Source: UBA822 sp965249775
GTDB taxonomy: Bacteria; Gemmatimonadota; Gemmatimonadetes; Longimicrobiales; Gaopeijiaceae
Direction of reading: 5' to 3'
Assembly: GCA_965249775.1 (NCBI GenBank)
Contig: OZ252253.1
Coordinates: forward strand, 3,472,001 to 3,536,000
DNA length: 64,000 bases
The notes under the pieces are model-generated. The model was not told the DNA's origin. It saw only the letters and a list, made by a program, of their open reading frames with translations, and searched no databases. The position numbers and the translations under genes are program-made. Each line of letters begins with the position of its first letter. Position 1 is the stretch's first letter. Shown in pieces: positions 48,750 to 57,264 of this stretch.

Positions 48750-49817
48750 CTAGCGCCTCAGATATTTTCGCAACTGTCGCGGAGCCACGTCCGCCGCATA
48801 CACGACCGTGTCCGAGGCGTCCGCCGCCACGCCCGAAGCGCCCGAGATTCGGGTCTGGTCAGCCAGGGCGAGGTCGGGATCGGGAATGAAATACGTGATC
48901 TCACCGGTTATCGCGCTCCCAACGTAGATTCCCCTCCTAAAACCCGGGTTGTTCCGGGAGTTCGATTGTGAGTCGGTCACATAAAGCACGTCCGTCTCTC
49001 TGTTGATATAGATCCCGCTGGGACGGCCAAAATTGCTCCACTGGTCGAGGAAGTTTCCGTCCTGGTCGAAGATCTGAATTCGACCGTTTCCGCGGTCGGC
49101 AACGAACACGTGTCCTCGTGAATCGATCGCGACGTCGTGGGGAGTACTGAAGTTCCCGGGCTCCGATCCCGTCGTCCCCCATTCCTTTATGAAGCGACCG
49201 TCTCTGGAGAACTTCACCACGCGGTTGTTGGGGCCTTCCCCATCCATGACGAAGATCTCGCCATTCGGGGCGACAGCGACCCCGCTTGGCCGGTTGAACG
49301 TGTCAGGGCCTCGCCCCGTGACACCTGATGTGCCCAGCGTCATCAGGACTTCACCGTCCGGACTGAGCTTCACGACGACAGCGCCCATTTGGTCAGGGAC
49401 AAGAGCGACGTCGGTGACCCACATGTTTCCCTCGTGGTCCACAGCGAAGCCGTGAGGTCTGCCAACCGTTCCGACGCCGAAGCTCGCCAGGAATTCGCCT
49501 GACGGACCGAATTTCAGGATCGGTGGGTGAGAGGCCCACCTCCCCAAGCAATTAGCGCTCAGGCCGTCGGAGTGTCCGGGGGCCACTCCAGGATCTCCCA
49601 GCACGACCTTGAAGCATCGATGCAGAACGTAGATGTTGCCCTCGGTATCGAGACGCACCTGAATCATCTCCCCCCATTCTCCTCCATTCAGGTGCGGGGG
49701 CGGCATGGGTGCCTCGACCTGTCGATACGGGTTGGACTGGGCGTCGGCCGGAGCTACGATCGCTGTGATTGCCGCGATAGCCGTCACGGCGAATCCTGCT
49801 CGAATTAGAGATGACAT
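48750..49817 (-). CDS. Secreted NHL-repeat six-bladed propeller
   Basis: A 355-residue secreted protein: signal peptide (AGFAVTAIAAITAIVAPADA) and NHL-type blades: FGVGTVGRPHGFAVDHEGNM, GPDTFNRPSGVAVAPNGEIF, EPGNFSTPHDVAIDSRGHVF, VADRGNGRIQIFDQDGNFLD and ISGASGVAADASDTVVYAAD. NHL propellers bind proteins, RNA or polymers, and some are lyases or peptidylglycine-alpha-amidating-like enzymes. The start at 49817 begins the signal; a longer open frame has no ribosome site. No partner can be named. Confidence 0.82.
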   Translation of the reverse strand: MSSLIRAGFAVTAIAAITAIVAPADAQSNPYRQVEAPMPPPHLNGGEWGEMIQVRLDTEGNIYVLHRCFKVVLGDPGVAPGHSDGLSANCLGRWASHPPILKFGPSGEFLASFGVGTVGRPHGFAVDHEGNMWVTDVALVPDQMGAVVVKLSPDGEVLMTLGTSGVTGRGPDTFNRPSGVAVAPNGEIFVMDGEGPNNRVVKFSRDGRFIKEWGTTGSEPGNFSTPHDVAIDSRGHVFVADRGNGRIQIFDQDGNFLDQWSNFGRPSGIYINRETDVLYVTDSQSNSRNNPGFRRGIYVGSAITGEITYFIPDPDLALADQTRISGASGVAADASDTVVYAADVAPRQLRKYLRR

Positions 49818-50090
49818 GGTGTTGTGTCCATCGTGCGAGGAACGGGGTGTCTCACGTTCGCAATCCGGCACCAACTGCCAGACGAGCGACGGGAATCGGA
49901 CATGGGCGCACTCCGGGATCAGACTGCGGTGAACATCCGAGAGCGGGGGGGGAGGCGCAAGCAGAAGCCCAGGACTCCCTACTCGCGCTCCCGACTCCAA
50001 AGTGCCACGTTGGTGAAATGCGGCCGGGCCGCGACGCGAGCTGATGTTGTGTTACGGCCGACTCTCACAGCACCGCGGAGGATAGAAGAC

Positions 50091-51092
50091 ATGCCCCGGT
50101 TCAACCGACTCGATTGGCCCCGTCGCCTCGCAAGGGCGCTCTCCCTCTCGCTGGTGGCGACCGCGTTGGTTCTCGCGATCAGCGCCGACCCCGTTGCCAG
50201 CCAAGAGAGCGCTCCGATCCTCGAGGGCCAGAAGTACTTCATGGCAACGCACAGCTTCAATGTCTTCATCGGACCCAGCCGCCGCAGCGGCGGGGGAGGG
50301 CCGCTTCAGGCGCTCGCTGACGAGGCGGGCATCGATGCACACGAGAACGTCGGCGTCCAGATGATCGGGGGTTCGACCCCAATGCAGCATTGGAACCAGG
50401 GCAGCGGTGATGACAGCCGGAATCTTGCCAAGGTTGCGCTTCGTGCGGGCGGCGTGGACGTCTTCACCATGTCGCCTAATGCCCGAATGCCCGAGGACGG
50501 GATCGATCTGTTCGGGGATCTCATGATCGAGACCAATCCCGGGGGCCGGATCCTCGTGCAGAATTCCTGGTCGGCTTGGGACGGCACGGGGCTGACCCCG
50601 AGCGTGGGTGGGGGGGGCAGTCCGGACTTCTCGAACGAGGACCGTGACGAGGTGGACGTTGGGACGATTCAGGGCTGGATGGACCGCCTCGAGTCGGAGG
50701 GCGGCTATCTCCGGCGGATGCGGACACAGCTCGCTGGCATCAACGAGCGGGCGGGGCGCGACCTGGCCTTCGTCGTTCCGTCCGCGCCGGCCGTGTACCG
50801 GCTGCGGCAAGAGGTATTACGGGGCGATGTTCCAGGTGTGGCGCATCAGTCCGAGCTCTTCGTGGACGCTATCGGGCACCCTGCCCGACCCGTCGTGAAT
50901 CTCGTGACCTACGTGTGGTTCACGGCCATGTACCGGCAAAGCCCTGTGGGCCTCACGGCGCTGATCGATGCCGACGATGCCACCTCGGCGGAGCGTGAGG
51001 AGCTTCTGCAGCGGATCGCCTGGAACGCGGTCGTCGCTGAACCGATGAGCGGCCTGGTGGGAGCTCCGCTCGTGCTCGAGGGAGTTTATTAG
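50091..51092 (+). CDS. Secreted protein of unknown function (possible SGNH-like fold)
   Basis: A 333-residue protein with a signal peptide (SLSLVATALVLAISADPVAS), starting at ATG 50091 after GGAGG. The mature part contains LEGQKYFMATHSFNVFIGP, GSTPMQHWNQGSGDDSRNLA, GGVDVFTMSPNARMPEDGID and GGRILVQNSWSAWDG; the last third is helical. The layout (a conserved H-S-F near the start, a Q/H-W block, long spacing) recalls SGNH/DUF4886-like proteins, but I cannot confirm the catalytic residues. Function unknown. Confidence 0.65.
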   Translation: MPRFNRLDWPRRLARALSLSLVATALVLAISADPVASQESAPILEGQKYFMATHSFNVFIGPSRRSGGGGPLQALADEAGIDAHENVGVQMIGGSTPMQHWNQGSGDDSRNLAKVALRAGGVDVFTMSPNARMPEDGIDLFGDLMIETNPGGRILVQNSWSAWDGTGLTPSVGGGGSPDFSNEDRDEVDVGTIQGWMDRLESEGGYLRRMRTQLAGINERAGRDLAFVVPSAPAVYRLRQEVLRGDVPGVAHQSELFVDAIGHPARPVVNLVTYVWFTAMYRQSPVGLTALIDADDATSAEREELLQRIAWNAVVAEPMSGLVGAPLVLEGVY

Positions 51093-51190
51093 GAGAGTAC
51101 GAATGGGATGAAGAGTGCCTCGGGAGGTTCGGGAGAGGTGGGGCCGCACGGTCTGACTGAGTGGCCGGAGGCTCTCAGTTAGGCCTTTTG

Positions 51191-51228
51191 GGCCGTACGT
51201 ATATTGGCGATTCAAATATACGTAGGCC
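51191..51228. terminator. Hairpin with 10-bp AT-rich stem extended by GGCC
   Basis: TACGTATATT (51196-51205) pairs perfectly with AATATACGTA (51215-51224) across a 9-nt loop; outer GGCC blocks (51191-51194 and 51225-51228) extend the stem with one bulged G. It lies 100 bp after the 50091 gene. It could be a terminator without T-run or a palindromic protein site. Confidence 0.5.
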
Positions 51229-51610
51229 TATTCGTCTCGCTCCTTCTTAGGTATTGGAGAGAGCGGCTCGGATTCTGCCACATCAAGTTGCGTGCTCCCC
51301 CACTGAGTGAGCGAAAGCCTCCAGAGCGGCCACGATCTCTGATGGGCAGGACCACAGCGGTCAACTTGCGGGCTCCGCCAGCGTCTACGGGGGGCAAGCG
51401 GCCGCTCGATGTAAGTCCCATTCAGCCATCGCCCAACCTCAGCAACACCCATAGCTTCACCGCATGGGCATATTCTCGCCGGACCTCGACGGCGGTTTCT
51501 GGTCCCCCCAGCCTGTACTCAATCCTCGCCTCACCGTGTGCTGCGCCTAGCGGGACATGGGCATGGCAGCCAGCCATTGAGGGCTCTGGTGGGGTTGCTG
51601 AAGTATACCT

Positions 51611-51623
51611 AATATGGCATATT
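51611..51623. promoter_or_regulatory. Palindromic operator candidate of the HigBA locus
   Basis: AATATG-G-CATATT is a perfect 6+1+6 palindrome five bases before the toxin remnant. Its position over the expected promoter fits autoregulation by the HigA-type antitoxin, which remains intact. Confidence 0.5.
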
Positions 51624-51627
51624 CAGA

Positions 51628-51862
51628 GTGTCCGAGCGACACCTAGAGCCGGTCCGCTGGATTGCCTCGTCTCTACGCGACCTGAAGTCGTTCCCGACCG
51701 ACGTCCAGCGCTCCGTGGGGTTCAACGCGAGTCTATGTCCTCCATTCGTTTCAGAAGAAATCGAGGAAGGGCGTGGCGACTCCGAAGCACGAGATCGATC
51801 TGATTCGGAGACGCTACGAGATGGCACGAGCTCACCATGACCAGGGCCAGGAGGACCTCTGA
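51628..51862 (+). pseudogene. HigB-like (phage Gp49-like) toxin, internally deleted
   Basis: The N-terminal part reads PVRWIASSLRDLKSFPTDVQ and RSVGFNA in the frame from GTG 51628, a typical start of Gp49/HigB-like mRNA-interferase toxins. The C-terminal part appears in another frame: VYVLHSFQKKSRKGVATPKH, EIDLIRRRYEMARAHHDQ, ending at TGA 51860-51862. About 45 codons of the middle are missing and the frame is broken between about 51726 and 51735. The stop overlaps the antitoxin start by one base (TGATG), the usual coupling in this toxin-first operon. Confidence 0.8.
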
Positions 51863-52197
51863 TGGCGGTTCCAAATGAGTACACCGTCGTCGAAGGCAGC
51901 GGCAACGTTTTTGCGGACCTCGGATTCTCTGATGCTGAGGAGCTTCTGGCCAAGGCCGGCCTGGCTAGTGCGATCTCCGACATCATCAAAGGCCGTCATC
52001 TGACGCAGAAGGCAGCCGCGGAGGTTCTGGGTACGAGCCAACCCAAGGTCTCGAACCTCATCAATGGCAAGCTCGAGGGGTTTTCGATGGAGCGGCTGGC
52101 TCGGTTCCTGAATACGCTCGATCGAGATGTTGAGATCGTTGTGAGAAGGCGGCCGCGGTCAAGAAAGAGATCGCGAATTACCGTGAGCTTGGTGTGA
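51862..52197 (+). CDS. HigA-like XRE-family antitoxin
   Basis: A 111-residue DNA-binding protein with a central helix-turn-helix (LTQKAAAEVLGTSQPKVSNL near residue 47) and flanking family sequence GNVFADLGFSDAEELLAKAG and FSMERLARFLNTLDRDVEIV. This is the COG5606-type antitoxin found with Gp49-like toxins. It is complete, although the toxin gene in front is destroyed, so it may persist as a lone regulator or as protection against related toxins. Confidence 0.85.
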   Translation: MAVPNEYTVVEGSGNVFADLGFSDAEELLAKAGLASAISDIIKGRHLTQKAAAEVLGTSQPKVSNLINGKLEGFSMERLARFLNTLDRDVEIVVRRRPRSRKRSRITVSLV

Positions 52198-52472
52198 GCG
52201 CACCTGACACTGTATCAGCCCCTGAAATCTAAGCCTGCCCTCGACTCACAATTAGTTCTCTCCCCGCTCGCGATGTGCTCGATGTATGCCTCCCTCCGAG
52301 CTTCCCAAGTGGGCTTCCTACTTGTGCGCGAAAGCCCGCCGTGTCGTATCATGACAGGCACGCTCCCGTGGCTTGAGGCACTAAAGCCCGATCCCATCGA
52401 GGCGAGGAACGAGGAATAGGCGGCCTCGTAAAAGGCGGTAAAACGCGCGACACACGCAAAGGGGACGACATC

Positions 52473-54647
52473 ATGAAGACACGGAAAGTGGGGCTGCTGG
52501 TCACCGCCACGTTGCTTACCGTCGCGGTCGCCTGGGTCACCCCCCTGCCTGGTCAGGCCGCCCAGAGCGACGAGATCACCGGCGTCGTGACGAGCGGCAA
52601 TGGGCCGGAAGAAGGGGTCTGGGTCATCGCCGAGACGGACGACCTGGGCACACGGTTCGTCAAGACGGTGGTCACCGGGGACGGCGGGCGCTTCCTGATT
52701 CCAGAGCTCCCCGAAGCCAACTACAGGGTCTGGGTCCGTGGGTACGGCCTGGTCGACTCGCCGAAGATCGACGCGACACCAGGGAGCGACATCCAGCTCC
52801 AGGCGACCGTCGCGGCCAGCGAGGCCGAAGCCGCTCAGGTGTATCCGGCCAACTACTGGTACTCACTGATCGAGCCGCCTGATGCGAGCGAATTCCCCGG
52901 AACCGGGCCTGATGGCAACGGGATCTCCACGAACCTCCAGACACAGGGACAGTGGGTGGACATCCAGAAGCAGGGTTGCATGCTCTGCCACCAACTCGGC
53001 ACCCAGATCGTCCGCGAGATCGAGAACATCGACGAGTTCGACTCGTCGATTGCCGCCTGGGATTATCGGGTCCAGATGGGGCAGCGGGGCGGGCAGATGA
53101 GCAACGTCATGAGCCGATTCGGCCGCCAGCGCGGCCTTCAGATGTTCGCCGACTGGAGCGACCGGATCGCGTCGGGCGCGCTTCCACCCACGCCGCCCCG
53201 TCCGGAGGGCGTCGAGCGCAACGTCGTCACCACCATGTGGGAGTGGGGCACCGAGGTCGATTACATCCACGACGAGATCGCGACCGACAAGCGCGACCCG
53301 ACCGTGAACGCCAACGGACCGGTCTACGGTGTGAACATCTCGAACGACGAGCTCGCCATTCTCGACCCGGTGACGCACGTGGCGACCAACCTCGAGGTCC
53401 CGTTGAGGGTCGATCCGGCGACCGTACGGCCGATGATTGCGCCGTCGATGCCGGTGCCGTCGCGGTTCTTTGGGGAGGAGCTGCTCTGGAACGACCCGGC
53501 CAACCCGCACAACCCCATGATGGACCAGAAAGGGCGGGTCTGGATGACGTCGGCGATCCGAGGTCGTCAGAACCCCGAGTGGTGCCAGGAAGGGTCGAAC
53601 AACAAGTACGCGCAGTACTACGCGATGGCGAACAGCGGGCGGTCCGCGGTCTACTACGACCCGCCGACCGAGAACTTCGTCATGATCGACACCTGTTTCG
53701 GCACGCACCACCTGCAGTTCGCCGAGGACGATGACAACACGCTCTTCTTCAGCGGCGGCGGCCAGGTGGTCGGGTGGATCAACACCGACGTCTACGACGA
53801 GACGGGCGACGAGCAGTTCTCGCAGGGCTGGTGTCCGACCGTCATCGACACCAACGGCGACGGCAGGATCACGAAGCCATGGAACGAGCCTGGTCGGGGT
53901 GCGAACTTCGACCCACGCAGGGACACGCGCGTGGTCGCGGGCAGCTATGGCCTCGTGGCCGACCCCGAGGTGGGCACGGCGGTCTGGCTCTCCTCGACGC
54001 AGTACCCGGGCAGGATCGTGCGCTTGGACACCGGCGACAACCCGCCGGAGACCTGCCTCACCGAGATGTACGAAGTACCATCTGTGCTCGACCCGAACGT
54101 GCCAGAGGACGAGACCGGCTTCGGCCCGCGCGGCCTCGACATCGACCGCGACGGCGTCGTCTGGACGGCGCTCTCGGGCAGCAGCCACTTCGCCTCGTTC
54201 GACCGGACGAAGTGCGACGCGAACGGACCGGTGATCCTCGACGGGCGCCACTGCGTCGAGGGATGGACGCTCTATCCGACACCGGGCCCGAACATCCAGA
54301 ACACCGATCCGCCGTTGCGAGCGGACTACCACTACTACAACTGGGTGGACCAGCACAATACGTTGGGTCTGGGCAACAACATTCCGATCGCCAACGGGTC
54401 GAACTCCGATGCGTTACTGGCGCTCATGCCGGACACGGGCGAGTGGGTCGTCCTGCGCGTGCCGTATCCGCAGGGGTTCTTCAGCCGCGGGCTCGACGGT
54501 CGTATCGACGACCCGGAGGGCGGGTGGAAGGGTCGCGGCGTGTGGGCGACCTACGGCGCGGCGGTCACGTGGCACATCGAGGGCGGCAAGGGGGTCAAGC
54601 CTGGGATGATCAAGTTCCAGGTTCGGCCGGATCCACTAGCCAACTAG
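52473..54647 (+). CDS. Secreted propeller-like protein with heme site and Cna/CarboxypepD-like domain
   Basis: A 724-residue exported protein. Signal peptide (LLVTATLLTVAVAWVTPLPG), a carboxypeptidase-regulatory-like beta sandwich (ITGVVTSGNGPEEGVWVIAE, PELPEANYRVWVRGYGLVD), a single heme c site CMLCH near residue 169 (QKQGCMLCHQLGTQIVREIE) and a long beta-propeller-like body (DQKGRVWMTSAIRGRQNPEW, DIDRDGVVWTALSGSSHFAS, GRGVWATYGAAVTWHIEGG). The body looks like the virginiamycin-B-lyase-like/NHL group. Such proteins sit beside PQQ or heme dehydrogenases in this lineage; the function is unknown. The ribosome site is not obvious (GGGG region). Confidence 0.75.
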   Translation: MKTRKVGLLVTATLLTVAVAWVTPLPGQAAQSDEITGVVTSGNGPEEGVWVIAETDDLGTRFVKTVVTGDGGRFLIPELPEANYRVWVRGYGLVDSPKIDATPGSDIQLQATVAASEAEAAQVYPANYWYSLIEPPDASEFPGTGPDGNGISTNLQTQGQWVDIQKQGCMLCHQLGTQIVREIENIDEFDSSIAAWDYRVQMGQRGGQMSNVMSRFGRQRGLQMFADWSDRIASGALPPTPPRPEGVERNVVTTMWEWGTEVDYIHDEIATDKRDPTVNANGPVYGVNISNDELAILDPVTHVATNLEVPLRVDPATVRPMIAPSMPVPSRFFGEELLWNDPANPHNPMMDQKGRVWMTSAIRGRQNPEWCQEGSNNKYAQYYAMANSGRSAVYYDPPTENFVMIDTCFGTHHLQFAEDDDNTLFFSGGGQVVGWINTDVYDETGDEQFSQGWCPTVIDTNGDGRITKPWNEPGRGANFDPRRDTRVVAGSYGLVADPEVGTAVWLSSTQYPGRIVRLDTGDNPPETCLTEMYEVPSVLDPNVPEDETGFGPRGLDIDRDGVVWTALSGSSHFASFDRTKCDANGPVILDGRHCVEGWTLYPTPGPNIQNTDPPLRADYHYYNWVDQHNTLGLGNNIPIANGSNSDALLALMPDTGEWVVLRVPYPQGFFSRGLDGRIDDPEGGWKGRGVWATYGAAVTWHIEGGKGVKPGMIKFQVRPDPLAN

Positions 54648-54684
54648 ACACATTCAGCAAGTTAGGTAGCTTCGCCCGGTCCGA

Positions 54685-54828
54685 TCAGAGGGGTGATCCT
54701 CTCCGCAACGGCCTCTGCGAGACCCGCCGGGGCGGTCGGGTCCATGTGAACTCGCCCATGAACACGACTTCTGCCACAAGAGGCCCTAAGGCGCCCGCCA
54801 CAGCAGCCAGGTATTCCTGATTGGTCAT
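54685..54828 (-). pseudogene. Truncated nucleotidyltransferase remnant
   Basis: From ATG 54828 the frame encodes MTNQEYLAAVAGALGPLVAE then VVFMGEF, which resembles the N-terminus of nucleotidyltransferases of the AbiEii-like toxin group (ALGPLVDEVVFVGG pattern), and then departs into an unlike Arg-rich tail, stopping after 47 codons. The catalytic GS and DxD motifs are absent. It overlaps the upstream gene's stop by four bases (ATGA), the normal coupling of this two-gene cassette. Confidence 0.55.
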
Positions 54829-55340
54829 AGGTGAGACCTCGTGGGATTCTCTAACCAGGCATGGAGCCATGCCCCGGCTTCCCGCCGTTCTCGGGATCCT
54901 CCGATCCGGATAGAATCGATCACTGCCAGCGCTAAGTAGACCTCTGGGTCAGCTTCGGGAAGTTCGAGGGCCCGCGGTAGCAACGGGAGAATGGCCTCGC
55001 CACGATGTGATCCCGAGGCACTGGCCCACACGAAGCTACGGCCGGAATCTGCCACGCCTGAGGCGTGTGCTGTGGGGACGCCCAGAGTTTCTGCACCGAT
55101 CTCGGCGTAGAATGCATATCGAAGCCCATGAATCAAGAACTCGGAGAGGTTGTCTCTGAGCACCTCTCGGCGCTCTTTCACCAAGAGGTGAGCTTTCTCA
55201 AGGCGGCGAACCGACCGATGCGCCCCCCCGACTCCGATGCCGAGCGCGTACCCGAGGTTCTCGTAGCCAACGCCGGGACTCACGACCAAACGCAACGCGA
55301 CCGCCATGTCGGCCGGGCGCAGGCTCTCAGCTCGTTTCAT
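54825..55340 (-). CDS. Winged-helix regulator of a nucleotidyltransferase cassette
   Basis: A 171-residue protein from ATG 55340 with GGAGG upstream. The first half is a winged-helix-like domain (GYENLGYALGIGVGGAHRSV, RRLEKAHLLVKERREVLRDN), the second reads LSEFLIHGLRYAFYAEIGAE and GVPTAHASG, then LPLLPRALELPEADPEVYLA. In other genomes proteins of this pattern stand directly before a nucleotidyltransferase gene and act as antitoxin-like partners; this is recalled family knowledge and not checked. Here the partner is truncated. Confidence 0.65.
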   Translation of the reverse strand: MKRAESLRPADMAVALRLVVSPGVGYENLGYALGIGVGGAHRSVRRLEKAHLLVKERREVLRDNLSEFLIHGLRYAFYAEIGAETLGVPTAHASGVADSGRSFVWASASGSHRGEAILPLLPRALELPEADPEVYLALAVIDSIRIGGSRERREAGAWLHAWLENPTRSHL

Positions 55341-55457
55341 AGGGTCCTCCGAGTATCTTTCCAGTTTCCGAAAAATGGAAAGACTTCCTTCTGGGGTCAA
55401 CCTTGCCGACCACTGATTGCCGGTGTCGCGGCAAGTTCGATTGAGTGTGGGTGGCAA

Positions 55458-55484
55458 AAGGCGCGCGTCCTGGTATTCCCGTGA
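55458..55484. repeat. 27-bp direct repeat, left copy (beside HipBA)
   Basis: It matches 57463-57489 at 26 of 27 positions; the last 21 bp, starting CGCGTCCTGG, are identical. The left copy is intergenic, between the HipA stop and the winged-helix gene. The pair brackets the HipBA module. Confidence 0.7.
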
Positions 55485-55496
55485 CCAAGCCCGTGG

Positions 55497-56774
55497 TCAG
55501 CCCAGGATGCGAAGACAGGATTCAACATGCTGTCCTATCGCCCCTTCAAGTCGATCCACGATCTCGTGGTCCAAGCCCTCCTCCCGCACCTCTGCGCCAG
55601 CCCGAGAGACCGCGGCCGGTGTTGCGGTCACCAGCTCTCGTACACGCTGCATGACAGGATCGGGATCTAGGCCACATCGCTCCGCCAAGCCACGCCAATG
55701 GCGGGGGCGAATCTTCCAGACCTGGTGCTCACGATCTACTCGCATGGCGAGCTTCGCCTCACGGTACGAGATCCAGTGAGGATATGGCAGGGCGCTGATC
55801 AGGTCGTAGAGGGGGGCGAGCCGAACCGATCCCGGCCCGATCAGGAGAGAGTAGTTCTTTGCGTGCGCGTCTGTTCCAGCGATGACCCAGTTGAGGGCGA
55901 GCGCGTCGAAAAAGGCCCCAACGTCAAAATCCGGGTCGTCGGCCTCATCGATCAGGAGTTGAGCGATGGCCGGAGCCCCTGGTCCCCCATCCCGTTCGTA
56001 CTTGATCCTGGGTGGCACCGCGAGGGACTGGCATGTGTCTTCCTGGTGCAGTCTGACAAGCTGTCCGTTCTCGAGTCGGCGTCGATCGTAACGAGCCACT
56101 ACGATTGCGGCCTCACCATCAAAACTACGGACCGTAGACTCGGCCGCTGCAAGACCAAGCTTCTGAGCCAGCTTCAGGCAGAAGTGCTCGTTGATGTCGA
56201 ATCCGTCGAGATCCCTCCGGGCCGGGGGCTTGAGGATGTGTGTCGTGGGAGTCGCGCCAGATGGGATTCCCCATCGTTCGCCATCGTAGACGAAGGCCGT
56301 CTTTGGCTGAGCGCCCGTCAGGCTGAAATAACCACGGTCTCCGGCCAGGCGCCCTGTTCCGTGGCGCTCAATAAGATCCCGCAGACGCTCGCCGATCTCA
56401 TCCTCCGTGAGCCACTCGATCACGGATGGCCCATCAATGACGCTACCCAATTCGTTCGGGGGGATGAGCTGCACCGCGCCAGCGCAGTCTGCGCCCATGT
56501 GCCGAAGCAGAGCGAACGGGTTGCGAGGGGAGACGTGAAACTCACGCGCCCAGCGGTCCAGCACGTCCGTATTGTCTGGAAGAAGCCCCTCCAAATACGG
56601 GCGCACCACGGTATCAGGATGTTCCTGCTTCGCCAGGAGCATAGAGAGGGAAACAGGATACGCATCTGGCCGATCTTGCCACGCCTGCTCGTAGCCTAGC
56701 GTGAGGCTTCCGCCACGGTGCTGCCGAACGACGCCAGCGTGCTCGCCGTTGAGAAGTAGAACGAGCTCACTCAT
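55497..56774 (-). CDS. hipA: HipA-like Ser/Thr kinase toxin
   Basis: A 425-residue kinase-fold toxin. N-terminal HipA domain with YPVSLSMLLAKQEHPDTVVR and LEGLLPDNTDVLDRWAREFH; the ejectable loop region around RGYFSLTGAQPKTAFVYDGE near residue 148; kinase catalytic part ALNWVIAGTDAHAKNYSLLI near 296 (the Asp in GTDAHAKN) and metal-binding LAPLYDLISALPY. Known HipA phosphorylates glutamyl-tRNA synthetase and causes dormancy. The length is normal and no motif is missing. Its start overlaps the antitoxin gene by 8 bp, the usual HipBA layout. Confidence 0.92.
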   Translation of the reverse strand: MSELVLLLNGEHAGVVRQHRGGSLTLGYEQAWQDRPDAYPVSLSMLLAKQEHPDTVVRPYLEGLLPDNTDVLDRWAREFHVSPRNPFALLRHMGADCAGAVQLIPPNELGSVIDGPSVIEWLTEDEIGERLRDLIERHGTGRLAGDRGYFSLTGAQPKTAFVYDGERWGIPSGATPTTHILKPPARRDLDGFDINEHFCLKLAQKLGLAAAESTVRSFDGEAAIVVARYDRRRLENGQLVRLHQEDTCQSLAVPPRIKYERDGGPGAPAIAQLLIDEADDPDFDVGAFFDALALNWVIAGTDAHAKNYSLLIGPGSVRLAPLYDLISALPYPHWISYREAKLAMRVDREHQVWKIRPRHWRGLAERCGLDPDPVMQRVRELVTATPAAVSRAGAEVREEGLDHEIVDRLEGAIGQHVESCLRILG

Positions 56775-57075
56775 CGGCGGTTTCGTCCCGTCGTTTAGAC
56801 CGCTGGATCCCGAGCGACCTACCCTGCCGGGTCAAAGGCGTCCGTGAGGAGACCTCTTGGCTCGACTCTATCCAATCCGCATACACGGCGTAGCCCAAGG
56901 CATGAAGCGCGCCGAGCACGAGATCGAACTCGACTGTGGTTTTTCCATTCTCAACCTGAGACACCCATTGGCGAGAGACGCCCACGCGTTGCGCTAGGTC
57001 GAACTGCGACCACCGCAGGCGTCGTCGGCCGTCGGCGATCAAGTCGCCGACCTCGCGTGCGTTACGTAGTAGCAT
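56767..57075 (-). CDS. hipB: HipB-like XRE-family antitoxin
   Basis: A 102-residue protein with an XRE helix-turn-helix (WSQFDLAQRVGVSRQWVSQV near residue 22, then ENGKTTVEFDLVLGALHALG) and a flexible basic tail. It binds and neutralises the HipA product encoded immediately downstream and represses the operon. GAGGA-type purines precede the ATG. Repeated TAGACAA sites upstream are likely its operators. Confidence 0.88.
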   Translation of the reverse strand: MLLRNAREVGDLIADGRRRLRWSQFDLAQRVGVSRQWVSQVENGKTTVEFDLVLGALHALGYAVYADWIESSQEVSSRTPLTRQGRSLGIQRSKRRDETADE

Positions 57076-57131
57076 GGTCCTCTCCTCGGGGTGTCAGCGT
57101 TTGTGGGCGATCCTGCATATGTAATCGTTCG

Positions 57132-57166
57132 TAGACAAAAGTAATCTTGTCTCCGTTCATAGACAA
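57132..57166. promoter_or_regulatory. HipB operator candidates (TAGACAA repeats)
   Basis: TAGACAA occurs at 57132-57138 and 57160-57166, and its reverse complement TTGTCT(C) at 57147-57153. The first and second form an inverted repeat with an 8-bp spacer (AGACAA, then TTGTCT). They lie 57-91 bp before the antitoxin start, where operators of HipB-type repressors are expected. Confidence 0.6.
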
Positions 57167-57264
57167 GACATGCCTGCGTCCGATTACACTATATCGAGTG
57201 TCGGCGAACGCTGTCACAACGCAAGTTACGGGCGGGACCTGACACGGTAAGCACTAAGCTCCAG

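Larger units (their letters stand above)
51093..51627. other. Gene-free gap with hairpin and toxin-antitoxin promoter region
   Basis: No frame in these 535 bp looks coding (composition and start signals are poor). It holds an AT-rich hairpin at 51191-51228 and, at its end, the palindrome and promoter-like AT-rich stretch of the HigBA locus (about 51603-51627). Confidence 0.6.

Noticed and set aside
51204..51803. A 199-codon plus-strand frame before the HigBA locus.
   Set aside because: No ribosome site or coherent protein features, and it runs out of frame through the HigB remnant.
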